From Nonomuraea fuscirosea (GTDB lineage: Bacteria; Actinomycetota; Actinomycetes; Streptosporangiales; Streptosporangiaceae), in the NCBI RefSeq assembly GCF_003001935.1, contig NZ_PVNG01000020.1, positions 124,001 through 188,000 on the forward strand: a stretch of DNA of 64,000 nucleotides, written 5' to 3'. Numbering within the stretch: the stretch's first letter is position 1; each line of letters begins with the position of its first letter. This document shows, piece after piece, positions 1 through 7,458 of this stretch. Made by a program: the position numbers and the translations under genes. Below the pieces are notes generated by a model. The model ran no database searches. It was not told where the DNA came from and worked only from the letters and a program-made list of their open reading frames with translations.

Positions 1-236
1 TCGCCCCGCTTAGCCAGGAATTTTCCCACAGGTGAGTCGTCGGAGAGAGGCTCAAGGAGCTGAATGTAGGAGCCCCCACCGTCGCCGTCGGCGATGTGCA
101 GCATGGCCTCCTTGACGCCCTGCTCCTCGTTCACCTCCCGCGCCACGACCGTCAGCTCGAACGTCCTCGAGAAGAGCTCGATCTTCTCCTCGAGATCGCG
201 GCAGGCGATCCCGATGTGGTCGATCCGCATGAACAT
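1..236 (-). CDS. mce: Methylmalonyl-CoA epimerase, 3' part cut by window edge
   Basis: The visible N-terminal 78 or so residues read MFMRIDHIGIACRDLEEKI and continue into a glyoxalase/VOC fold. The early His of the DHIGIA motif is a usual metal ligand in this family. The enzyme interconverts (R)- and (S)-methylmalonyl-CoA in propionate and odd-chain or branched-chain catabolism. I chose ATG 236 because GGAGG lies about 10 bases upstream; ATG 230 is the alternative. The gene runs off the left edge, so the C-terminus is unseen. It is divergent from the thiolase at 322, which fits a shared acyl-CoA context. The family call is confident; the exact start is less so. Confidence 0.85.
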   Translation of the reverse strand, partial: MFMRIDHIGIACRDLEEKIELFSRTFELTVVAREVNEEQGVKEAMLHIADGDGGGSYIQLLEPLSDDSPVGKFLAKRG

Positions 237-321
237 GTGTGGCCTACCTCCATGGCGAGCGACGGCGTACTCGTGGGTATGGTGTCAAAGACCGGACGCG
301 CGAGCACAGGAGGCCGTTGTC

Positions 322-1509
322 ATGTCCAGTTCCGTCATCGTCGCCGGAGCTCGCACCCCCATCGGCAAACTGCTCGGCTCCCTGTCCGGACTGTCGGCCG
401 TCGAGCTCGGCGGCGTCGCCATCAAGGCCGCTCTGGAGCGTGCCGGGGTCGCGCCCGAATCCGTCGAATACGTCATCATGGGCCAGGTCCTCCAGGCCGG
501 AGCCGGGCAGATCCCCTCCCGTCAGGCCGCCGTCAACGCCGGCATCCCCATGACCGTCCCGTCCGTCACCATCAACAAGGTGTGCCTGTCGGGCCTCGAC
601 GCCATCGCCCTGGCCGACCAGCTCATCAGGGCGGGCGAGTTCGACATCGTGGTGGCCGGCGGCATGGAGTCCATGACCAACGCCCCCCACCTGCTGCCAG
701 GGCTGCGCAAAGGAGTCAAGTACGGCGGCTCCCAGGTCGTCGACTCGATGGCCCACGACGGCCTGTTCTGCGCGTTCGACCAGTGCGCGATGGGGGAGTC
801 CACCGAGCGGCACAACACCCGGCTCGGCATCGGCCGCGAGGAGCAGGACTCCCTGTCGGCCCGCTCCCACCAGCTCGCCGCCGCGGCCATGAAGAACGGG
901 GTCTTCGAGGACGAGATCGTCCCGGTGCAGATCCCGCAGCGGCGCGGGGAGCCGGTGATCGTCAAGGAGGACGAGGGCGTACGCGGCGACACGACCGCGC
1001 AGACCCTCGCCAAGCTGCGCCCCGCCTTCGCCGCCGACGGCACCATCACGGCCGGCTCGGCCTCCCAGATCTCCGACGGCGCCTGCGCGGTGGTCGTCAT
1101 GTCCAGGTCCAAGGCCGAGGAGCTGGGCCTGCCCTGGCTGGCCGAGATCGGCCGCCACGGCAACGTGGCCGGGCCCGACGCCTCCCTGCAGTCCCAGCCG
1201 GCCAACGCCATCAAGCAGGCCATGGCCAAGCAGGGCGTCACGGCCGGTGACCTCGACCTGGTGGAGATCAACGAGGCCTTCGCCAGCGTGGTCGTCCAGT
1301 CGGCCAAGGAGCTCGGCGTGCCGCTCGACATCGTCAACGTCAACGGCGGCGGCATCGCCCTGGGGCACCCCATCGGGGCGTCGGGGGCGCGGATCGTGCT
1401 GACGCTGGCGTACGAGCTCAGGCGCCGGGGCGGCGGCCTGGGCGCGGCGGGGCTGTGCGGCGGCGGCGGTCAGGGCGACGCCCTGCTCATCAGCGTCCCC
1501 AAGTCCTGA
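322..1509 (+). CDS. Acetyl-CoA C-acetyltransferase (thiolase)
   Basis: A 395-residue thiolase of normal length. The nucleophilic Cys is near residue 88 in NKVCLSG, the GHPIGASGAR histidine motif is near residue 350, and the second catalytic Cys is in GLCGGGGQG near the C-terminus. All active-site elements are present. It condenses two acetyl-CoA to acetoacetyl-CoA or performs the reverse thiolysis in the cytoplasm. The start is ATG 322 with AGGAGG at 308-313; an upstream in-frame extension to base 94 overlaps the divergent epimerase and is not real. Whether it is biosynthetic or degradative cannot be told from sequence alone. Confidence 0.93.
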   Translation: MSSSVIVAGARTPIGKLLGSLSGLSAVELGGVAIKAALERAGVAPESVEYVIMGQVLQAGAGQIPSRQAAVNAGIPMTVPSVTINKVCLSGLDAIALADQLIRAGEFDIVVAGGMESMTNAPHLLPGLRKGVKYGGSQVVDSMAHDGLFCAFDQCAMGESTERHNTRLGIGREEQDSLSARSHQLAAAAMKNGVFEDEIVPVQIPQRRGEPVIVKEDEGVRGDTTAQTLAKLRPAFAADGTITAGSASQISDGACAVVVMSRSKAEELGLPWLAEIGRHGNVAGPDASLQSQPANAIKQAMAKQGVTAGDLDLVEINEAFASVVVQSAKELGVPLDIVNVNGGGIALGHPIGASGARIVLTLAYELRRRGGGLGAAGLCGGGGQGDALLISVPKS

Positions 1510-1555
1510 CGCACGGCGGCACTTCCCGGCGTCCTGGGTCGTGCCGCGCGCGGCC

Positions 1556-2041
1556 CTACTTCTCGTTGATCGTCTGGTCGCCGCCCGCCTGGTAGACGCG
1601 GCCTTGCCCGGACGCCTCCGCGCGCATCCGCACGTTGGTCGTACCGTCGCCCGTGCTGATGATCCCCGAGTTGTCGCCGCCGACGGCGACCGACCTCGCC
1701 CCCGGCGCCGAGACACCGGGCTCGGGCGCCGACCCGTCCGGCTGCGCCGCCGGCACGTCCGGCTGCGACGTCGCGCCATCCGGTACGGGCGCCGACGCGG
1801 CCGATCCCGAGGCCGCGACGTCCGGCGCGGGCGGTGGCGGTGCGGACGGGTCGTCGCCCCGCCGCCCGCCGGTCAGCCCGCGGATCGAGACGCCCAGCCC
1901 GGCCAGCGCCACGAACAGCCCGATCACGCTGGCCAGCTTGTCGGCGTCGTCCAGCCCCACCCGGGCGAGGTGGACGGCCAGCGCCACGACGGCGGCCACC
2001 GCGACCACGGCCCCGCCCCAGACCAGCATCTGCTTGCGCAT
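1556..2041 (-). CDS. Hypothetical membrane protein, Pro/Ala-rich, with GDNSGIISTGDG motif
   Basis: A 161-residue protein with two predicted membrane helices at about residues 5-20 and 30-50, then a Pro/Ala/Ser-rich linker. The C-terminal segment contains AVGGDNSGIISTGDGT and ends in GGDQTINEK. Repeating GDNSG/STGD-type segments of this kind recur in actinobacterial effector and signalling proteins, but I cannot assign a domain. The start is taken at ATG 2041 (MRKQM); a longer in-frame N-terminus exists but runs into structured DNA. Convergent with the thiolase. Function unknown. Confidence 0.6.
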   Translation of the reverse strand: MRKQMLVWGGAVVAVAAVVALAVHLARVGLDDADKLASVIGLFVALAGLGVSIRGLTGGRRGDDPSAPPPPAPDVAASGSAASAPVPDGATSQPDVPAAQPDGSAPEPGVSAPGARSVAVGGDNSGIISTGDGTTNVRMRAEASGQGRVYQAGGDQTINEK

Positions 2042-2138
2042 ACGGGCATCATCACCCCGGCGACCAGGCCCCACAAGCGAAATCCCACGACCGGACAGGC
2101 CCGACGCCATGGGCGGACGTTCATGCGGCCTGAAGACA

Positions 2139-2219
2139 GCACGATGCCCCGGCCCAACCAGGAATGGACCGGGGCTTCGTGCATGTGGCACCGCGACCTG
2201 ACCAGGAATTCGGGTCGCG
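2139..2219. repeat. Two adjacent long hairpins with a shared loop motif
   Basis: Arms 2139-2152 and 2169-2182 form a 14-bp stem with one mismatch. Arms 2192-2198 and 2213-2219 form a perfect 7-bp stem. Both loops contain ACCAGGAAT (ATTCCTGGT on the other strand). No gene is seen here: the stretch lies between the start of the 1556-2041 gene and the terminator of the small gene at 2293. It could be a REP-like element, part of a small RNA, or a 5' leader of the 2041 gene. Confidence 0.5.
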
Positions 2220-2248
2220 AGCGCCGACGCCCCCTAAGGAGGCGCCTC

Positions 2249-2280
2249 AGCCCGGCCGCGAGGGAGGTTGCGGCCGGGCT
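2249..2280 (-). terminator. Strong hairpin terminator of the 50-residue gene
   Basis: A perfect 11-bp inverted repeat (2249-2259 with 2270-2280, AGCCCGGCCGC arm) with a 10-base loop lies 13 bases after the stop of the small minus-strand gene at 2293-2445. There is no clear U tract, as is common in high-GC actinomycetes. Confidence 0.75.
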
Positions 2281-2292
2281 GCTTGTGGGCGG

Positions 2293-2445
2293 TCATGAGG
2301 CGAAGAGCCGGGCGATGACCGAGCGGTGACGGCGCTCGGTCGGGTCGCCCCTGCGCGCCTGACGGGCGCGGCGGTGCTCCGCGGCGGCCTGCCGCAGCTC
2401 GGAGGCGTGGTGCTGCATGATGCTGTATTCGAGTTCGGCGTTCAC
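2293..2445 (-). CDS. Small conserved-looking protein, 50 residues, function unknown
   Basis: GTG 2445 opens a 50-codon frame beginning MNAELEYSIMQHHASEL, followed by a basic Arg/Ala-rich helix and ending RSVIARLFAS. AAGGAGAA lies 4 bases upstream of the start, and a strong hairpin terminator (2249-2280) follows the stop, so this looks like a complete independent transcription unit. The product is predicted to be helical, with an acidic N-terminus and a strongly basic middle and no membrane segment. A nucleic-acid or ribosome-associated role is conceivable, but that is inference. No family recognised. Confidence 0.75.
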   Translation of the reverse strand: MNAELEYSIMQHHASELRQAAAEHRRARQARRGDPTERRHRSVIARLFAS

Positions 2446-2594
2446 GGTGTTCTCCTTGTTCGTTTTCCCGCACTCTCAAGACTCGGCCTAAGGCCCCTGG
2501 TGACACATCGGGCGTATGCCTTATCTCTCGGCACGGGCACGCTGAGGAGATACCTAGGACGGCTCACCGCGTCCCTAAGGCATGGGTGAGGCGG

Positions 2595-3266
2595 CTAAGC
2601 CTCGTCGGTGAACTTGACCGTCACCTTCGAGAAGCCGAGCGACTTGAGCATGCCCGTCAGCATCGCCTTGGTGTTGGCGTCCGCCCTGGCCCGCAGGTCG
2701 CTCGCCACCGCCGCCTCGGTAATCTTCTTCTCGGCCAGCAGATAGAGCTCCCGCTGGTCACCCGGCGAGCCGGACAGGAAGTCCTGGACCCGGTCGAGCA
2801 GGCCGCGCTGCTGCGCGAACACGTACGAGCGGCTGTTGTCGAGGTTGGGCTTCTCCAACTGGGCGCGCGGCAGGCGGATGGTCGCCTCGGTACGGTCCTG
2901 CGACACCGTCACGCCGTCGGCCGCGATGGCGGAGAAGTCGACGTAGGCGTCGACCCCGCCCGCGCCGACGAACAGCGTGCGCGTGCCCTTGACCGCGTCG
3001 GGCAGGAAGTTGGCGTCCTTCTCCAGGTCCACGACCACCTGGAAGGTGCCGGTCGCGGCCTCGAACCTGCTCATGTCCTTGATGGACTGCAGCAGCACCG
3101 GCTGGCTGCGGTCGATGCTCCGCTCGCCGAGCGGGTTGAGCCAGGACCAGGCCAGGCGGCCGCCGACCACCAGTAACACGGCGAGGACCAGCAGGCCCGC
3201 CACATATCGCCATCGGCGACGCCGCCCGGGGCTCGCCTCGGGCAGCGTCGTTCGCGAAGTCGTCAT
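2595..3266 (-). CDS. DUF4230 domain-containing membrane-anchored protein
   Basis: A 223-residue protein with a basic cytoplasmic N-terminus (GRRRRWRY), one membrane helix at about residues 23-42, and an extracytoplasmic DUF4230 domain (about 60-215) with ERSIDRSQPVLLQSIKDMSRFEAA at its head. DUF4230 proteins are widespread and have no assigned biochemical role. ATG 3266 overlaps a TGA in another frame (ATGA at 3266-3263), which suggests coupling to upstream coding sequence; see the possible frameshift at 3263-3340. No recognisable ribosome site of its own is needed if it is coupled. Confidence 0.85.
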   Translation of the reverse strand: MTTSRTTLPEASPGRRRRWRYVAGLLVLAVLLVVGGRLAWSWLNPLGERSIDRSQPVLLQSIKDMSRFEAATGTFQVVVDLEKDANFLPDAVKGTRTLFVGAGGVDAYVDFSAIAADGVTVSQDRTEATIRLPRAQLEKPNLDNSRSYVFAQQRGLLDRVQDFLSGSPGDQRELYLLAEKKITEAAVASDLRARADANTKAMLTGMLKSLGFSKVTVKFTDEA

Positions 3267-3340
3267 GCGAGCATGACTACCCGTTCGGCGATCATCAGTG
3301 CCAGCTCTTCGGTGACATCTTCGATCCTCAGCCGGCCTGC
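3263..3340 (-). other. Protein-like tail in a second frame; possible frameshift of the upstream gene
   Basis: Just after the stop of the 575-residue membrane protein (3328), another minus-strand frame reads RLRIEDVTEELALMIAERV and stops at 3263, overlapping the DUF4230 start as ATGA. No ATG, GTG or TTG with a ribosome site opens this frame nearby. The segment reads like genuine protein. One explanation is a single-base frameshift (sequencing error, mutation or programmed) in the low-complexity Pro/Ala/Glu region, which would give the upstream protein this C-terminus. Confidence 0.35.
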
Positions 3341-5055
3341 TCCGTGGCCGGCTCCTCCTCGGGGACCCGCGCCGGCGCGGCCGCGGGCCCCTCCACCGGC
3401 GCCGACACGGGTTCTGCGACCGGCGCCGGCGCCGGAGCCGAAACCGGCGCGGAACCCGTGCTCGAAACCGTGCCCGAACCCGTGCCCGAAACCGGGGCGG
3501 TCTGGGGAGAGGTCTCCGACACCGGCGACGCCTGACGGTAGGCGCCCGATCCGGGCGCGACGCCCGCGGACGCCTCGGAAGCGTGCACCGGCCAGCCCTC
3601 CCCTGACGTGTCGGGCGTCCAGGCTCCCGCCGGCTGCGACGAGGCCCAGCCGGCGGCCGGGGTGTCCGGCGTCCAGCTGACCTGAGGCGCGTCCGGCGTG
3701 GTCACGGTCCCGGGAGCGCTCGACGCCGAGCCGACCGTCGCGGTGCCGCTGGGCCCCGGATAGACGGGGTAGGCGTGGCTCGACTCGGGGGTGGGCCGCG
3801 CGGACGGCGCGACCTGCGCGTGCCCGGGGCCGCCGCCGAAGTGCGTGCTCGACAGCCGGCAGCCCTGGAAGTCGCTGTAGAACATGCGCAGCCACTCCCT
3901 GCGCTGGGGCTCGCTCAGGGAGGAGAACCACGACGTCGCGTACTGGTGCTCGGCCAGCGGCGTGCCGGGCAGCGGCTCACCGCGCAGCCAGGCCACCACG
4001 ATCTGCCGGTATCCCTCCGCGACCGTGCTCTGGCATCTGGGGGACAGGGCCTCGATGTACTCGTACGCGGCCTCCTCGGCGAACCCCGCCGACAGGTCGG
4101 GCACGTGCACGGGCGCCAGCCCGTTCGCCGGCTTCAGCGCGTCGTCCAGCGGACGCTGCTCCACCCGCGTGAACGCGGCGGGAGTCCCGGCCAGCCGGGA
4201 GGCGATCTGCGTGAACGCCGCCCCCAGCTCGGTCAGCCCCGCCCGCATCCCCGGATGCACGCACACCGTGATCGGCCACTCCTGGCAGCTGTAGGCGATG
4301 TCCACGGCCGCGGCCGGCTTCGGCTGCGCCAGCACCCGCGACACGCCCATGGCGGCGGCCAGCACCGACAGCAGCGCGCACGCCAGCACCAGGGCCTGCC
4401 TGGTCACCAGCGCCGCCCAGCCGAGCAGCAGCGCCGCCGTGATGCCGAGCAGCCAGATCGTCTGGTCGAAGAACGGCGCGCCGTTCCAGCCCTGGAACAG
4501 GTCGTACGGTTCGCCCGTCCCCGGCGCCAGCCGGTCGGCCCAGCCGCGGTCGTCGGCCAGCCAGGTGAACAGCCCGTAGCAGGCCAGGCCCGCGATCGGC
4601 GGCGTGTACGGCCGCGGCAGCACCCACCCGGCCACCCACCCGATCACCGAGTACAGGGCCAGCCCCGCCATCCCCATCCCCAGCCCGGACAGGCTCAGCC
4701 GGCCGGCCTGGTCGGTGAGCACCGTCTTGACGGCCAGCACCAGCACCGTGGCCGCGAACGACCCCAGCACCACCATCACGATCGCCAGCGGCGCCTTGAG
4801 CGCCCGCCAGGTCGTGAGCGAACGGCCGCGCAGCGCGCGCCGCTTGCGCAGCGCCACCCAGGCGGCGAAGGCCGCCGCCACGGGCCCGGTCAGCCGGAGC
4901 GAGCCGATGACCGCGGCCACGATGTTCTCCCACGCGTCTACCCCGGGTATCAGGACGTTCCACGCGGCGACCAGGCCGACAGCCAGCAGCACGGCAACCG
5001 TGACGGCCGCGCTCTGCTTCAGCTCCTCTCGTGAAACGCCCGCGTGCTCACGCAC
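3328..5055 (-). CDS. Multi-pass membrane protein with low-complexity C-terminal tail
   Basis: A 575-residue protein with about seven hydrophobic helices in residues 15-245, then a soluble domain (about 250-420) with cysteines in AYSCQEWPITVCVHPG, SPRCQST and DFQGCRL that could form disulfides outside the cell. Residues about 420-575 are a Pro/Ser/Thr/Ala tail rich in APVSAP- and EEEP-type repeats. I do not recognise the family. It precedes the DUF4230 gene on the same strand, so they may be one transcript. The stop at 3328 may be caused by a frameshift in the low-complexity tail. Confidence 0.7.
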   Translation of the reverse strand: MREHAGVSREELKQSAAVTVAVLLAVGLVAAWNVLIPGVDAWENIVAAVIGSLRLTGPVAAAFAAWVALRKRRALRGRSLTTWRALKAPLAIVMVVLGSFAATVLVLAVKTVLTDQAGRLSLSGLGMGMAGLALYSVIGWVAGWVLPRPYTPPIAGLACYGLFTWLADDRGWADRLAPGTGEPYDLFQGWNGAPFFDQTIWLLGITAALLLGWAALVTRQALVLACALLSVLAAAMGVSRVLAQPKPAAAVDIAYSCQEWPITVCVHPGMRAGLTELGAAFTQIASRLAGTPAAFTRVEQRPLDDALKPANGLAPVHVPDLSAGFAEEAAYEYIEALSPRCQSTVAEGYRQIVVAWLRGEPLPGTPLAEHQYATSWFSSLSEPQRREWLRMFYSDFQGCRLSSTHFGGGPGHAQVAPSARPTPESSHAYPVYPGPSGTATVGSASSAPGTVTTPDAPQVSWTPDTPAAGWASSQPAGAWTPDTSGEGWPVHASEASAGVAPGSGAYRQASPVSETSPQTAPVSGTGSGTVSSTGSAPVSAPAPAPVAEPVSAPVEGPAAAPARVPEEEPATEQAG

Positions 5056-5274
5056 CCGTTTCCCCGTTGACGTTCATCAAGCGCACCCCCCGTGCCCCTC
5101 GGTGAGGCGGAGGCGCTCGGTCCCGGCCGGTCCCCACAGGCCCATGGACTTGGCTTCCGCGTCACCATACGTAGGAGAACCATAACTGAGCGTGATGATT
5201 GATGTCCGGATTCTTGGTCAAGCGAAGGGTCCTGTCGCGGAGGGTGACCCGACGAACCGGGACGAGGGGCGCGC

Positions 5275-5280
5275 TACCGT
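5275..5280 (+). promoter_or_regulatory. Probable -10 element of a leaderless MarR gene
   Basis: TACCGT lies 6 bases before GTG 5287 and there is no ribosome site, as expected for a leaderless transcript starting at the GTG. Confidence 0.45.
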
Positions 5281-5286
5281 AGCGCT

Positions 5287-5838
5287 GTGTCGCAGCAGAA
5301 GCCGCTCAACCTGTCGTTCGACCCCATCGACCGCGCCGCCGAGAGCTGGCGCGCCCACTTCGGGCCGTCGGCCGCCATGGCCGCCGTGACCTCGGTCATG
5401 AGAGCGCACCAGATCCTGCTGTCGCAACTTGACTCGCTCCTGAAGCCGTACGACTTGACCTTCGCCAGATACGAGGCACTCGTTCTGTTGACCTTCAGCA
5501 AGACGGGCGCGCTGCCGCTGTCCAAGATCGGGGAGCGACTGATGGTTCATCCCACGAGCGTCACGAACACGGTGGACAGGCTGGAGAAGTCGGGGTTCGT
5601 CCGCCGGCTGCCCAATCCCCGCGACGGCCGCGGCGTGCTCGCCGAGATCACCGCCGCGGGCGAGGACGTCGTGCGCCGCGCCACCGCCGACCTCATGGCC
5701 GCCGAGTTCGGCCTGACGATGTACGCCGAGGACGAACTCCAGCACATGTTCGACCAGTTGCGCACGCTACGGGTGGCGGCTGGTGACTTCCCAGCCTCGG
5801 TCATGCGGCAAGATGAAGGGCATGGCGGACTTCTCTAG
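5287..5838 (+). CDS. MarR family transcriptional regulator
   Basis: 183 residues with a winged helix at about residues 50-125. It includes LSKIGERLMVHPTSVTNTVDRLEKSGFVRR (recognition helix and wing start) and the wing Asp-Arg pair in NPRDGRG. The family binds palindromic DNA as a dimer and usually responds to small phenolic or oxidative ligands; the ligand here is unknown. GTG 5287 has no ribosome site but a TANNNT element 6 bases upstream, so it is probably leaderless. Its 3' end overlaps the next gene's start by 17 bases, suggesting co-transcription with the YbbN-like gene. Confidence 0.88.
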   Translation: MSQQKPLNLSFDPIDRAAESWRAHFGPSAAMAAVTSVMRAHQILLSQLDSLLKPYDLTFARYEALVLLTFSKTGALPLSKIGERLMVHPTSVTNTVDRLEKSGFVRRLPNPRDGRGVLAEITAAGEDVVRRATADLMAAEFGLTMYAEDELQHMFDQLRTLRVAAGDFPASVMRQDEGHGGLL

Positions 5839-6763
5839 GCCCGGGTCACTCTACGGAGCAGTGGACCTGGGCGCGCGCAAGCAGGCACTGGAGGCGCAGA
5901 CCCGGCGGGAGGCGGCAGGTCCCCAGGCGGCCTCGTCGGCTTCTGTCGTCGACGTGACCGAGGAGACGTTCACGACGGACGTGATCGACCGGTCGATGAC
6001 CGTGCCGGTCGTGCTCGACCTCTGGTCTCCCAGGGCGCCGGGCAGCGCCCAGCTCAGCCCGGTGCTGGAGAAGGTCGTCGGCGACCTCGGCGGCAAGGCG
6101 ATCCTGGCCAAGGTCAACGTCGACGCCAGCCCGCAGATCGCCCAGGCGCTGCGGGTGCAGGCCGTGCCGACGGTGCTGGCGATCTTCCAGGGCCAGGCGG
6201 TCACCGGCTTCCAGCAGGTGCTGCCCGAGCAGGAGGTGCGGCGCTGGCTCGACGAGCTGATGGGCGCCGTCGAGCAGTTCTACCAGGCCAATCCCGGTGC
6301 CCGGCCGCCGGCCGAGCCCGGCGACGCGGCCGAGGAGCCGGCGGGGCCGCCCGTCGACCCCGACCTCGTCGCGGCCGAGCAGGCCATCGAGCACGGCGAC
6401 TTCGACGCGGCGATCGAGGCTTACCAGCGACTGCTGGCGCGCGCGCCCGGAAACGAGGACGCCAAGATGGGCCTGGCCGGCGTCAACCTGATCAAGCGCA
6501 CGTCCGAGGTCGACCCCGCCGAGGTGCAGCGTCGTATGGAGGACCCGGCCGACATCGACGCCCAGTTGCTCGCGGCCGACCTGGAGATGTTGTCCGGTTC
6601 GGTGGACGAGGCGTTCAACCGGGTCATCGCCGTGGTCAAGCGCACCTCGGGTGACGAGCGCGACCGGGTGCGGCGCCATTTGCTCGGACTTTTCGACGCG
6701 TTGCCGGCGGAAGACCCATCTTTGGCGAAAGCACGTAGAGCATTGGCGAGCGCCCTGTTCTAA
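5822..6763 (+). CDS. YbbN-like co-chaperone: degenerate thioredoxin domain plus TPR repeats
   Basis: 313 residues from ATG 5822 (ATG 5813 is possible). A thioredoxin fold spans about 40-150 (VVLDLWSPRAPGSAQLSPVL). The normal CxxC is replaced by APGS, so redox chemistry is not expected. TPR-like helices follow (AEQAIEHGDFDAAIEAYQRL and later repeats), and the end matches the C-terminal domain of YbbN/CnoX. Family members act as holdases that hand clients to DnaK or GroEL; redox-dead forms are common in actinobacteria. The start lies inside the MarR gene, which implies translational coupling. Confidence 0.85.
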   Translation: MADFSRPGSLYGAVDLGARKQALEAQTRREAAGPQAASSASVVDVTEETFTTDVIDRSMTVPVVLDLWSPRAPGSAQLSPVLEKVVGDLGGKAILAKVNVDASPQIAQALRVQAVPTVLAIFQGQAVTGFQQVLPEQEVRRWLDELMGAVEQFYQANPGARPPAEPGDAAEEPAGPPVDPDLVAAEQAIEHGDFDAAIEAYQRLLARAPGNEDAKMGLAGVNLIKRTSEVDPAEVQRRMEDPADIDAQLLAADLEMLSGSVDEAFNRVIAVVKRTSGDERDRVRRHLLGLFDALPAEDPSLAKARRALASALF

Positions 6764-6766
6764 CCT
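6761..6766 (+). promoter_or_regulatory. Probable -10 element of a leaderless kinase-like gene
   Basis: TAACCT, beginning in the stop codon of the YbbN-like gene, lies 6 bases before ATG 6773. No ribosome site is present. Confidence 0.4.
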
Positions 6767-6772
6767 GGGGAT

Positions 6773-7402
6773 ATGCGGGTCGTCACCATATCCGCCACTT
6801 ACGGCACGGCCGGGAACCAGATCGGCCCGGCCGTGGCCGAGCGGCTCGGCGTGCCCTTCGTCGACCGAGCCATCCCCAGCGCCGTGGCCGAGGAGCTGGG
6901 CTGCACCATCGAAGAGGCCCTGGCCCACGACGACCGGGCCGATCACGGCCTGAGCCGGCTGTTCTCCGGGGCGATGCGCCTGCCGACCGTCACGTTCGGC
7001 GGCGTCGACATGTACGTTCCCGGCGCGATGCCGCTCGCCCCCGAGGAGTTCGTCCGCCGTACCGAGCGCATGCTCAAGGACATGGCCCGCGACCAGGGCG
7101 GCGTCTTCCTGGGCCGGGGCGGGGCGATGGTCCTGGCCGGCCACCCCGGCGCGCTGCACGTCCGGCTCGACGCGCCCGCCGGGCGCAGAATCCGGCAGGT
7201 GGCCACGATGAGCGAGGTCGGCGAACGCGAGGCCCGCCGCATCGTCGAGGACAACGACCGGGCCAGGACCGCCTACGTGCGCCACTTCTACCGGGCCGAC
7301 CCCGCCGACCCCTGCCACTACCAGCTCGTGCTCGACAGCACCACGATTCCGGTCGCGACCTGCGCCGAGCTCATCGTCCTCGCCGCCGAGGCACTCGATT
7401 GA
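6773..7402 (+). CDS. Cytidylate kinase-like family protein
   Basis: 209 residues starting MRVVTISATYGTAGNQIGPA, the altered P-loop of the cytidylate-kinase-like family, followed by LGVPFVDRAIP. Later GRGGAMVLAG and VRLDAPAGRRIRQVA match the NMP-kinase core, and REARRIVEDNDRARTAYVRHFY carries the Arg-rich lid. The true substrate is uncertain because the family differs from housekeeping Cmk and lacks a classic GxxGxGKS loop. It lies just downstream of the YbbN-like gene and probably has its own leaderless start. Confidence 0.82.
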   Translation: MRVVTISATYGTAGNQIGPAVAERLGVPFVDRAIPSAVAEELGCTIEEALAHDDRADHGLSRLFSGAMRLPTVTFGGVDMYVPGAMPLAPEEFVRRTERMLKDMARDQGGVFLGRGGAMVLAGHPGALHVRLDAPAGRRIRQVATMSEVGEREARRIVEDNDRARTAYVRHFYRADPADPCHYQLVLDSTTIPVATCAELIVLAAEALD

Positions 7403-7458
7403 CCCAACTCCCCCTAACATAGGAGGCATTCTTGGTCAGTCCCGAAGGAGCGATTGAC

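Noticed and set aside
244..1779. 511-codon open frame opposite the thiolase gene
   Set aside because: It is antisense to a complete thiolase with all catalytic motifs and has the Arg/Gly/Ala-rich composition of a high-GC shadow frame.
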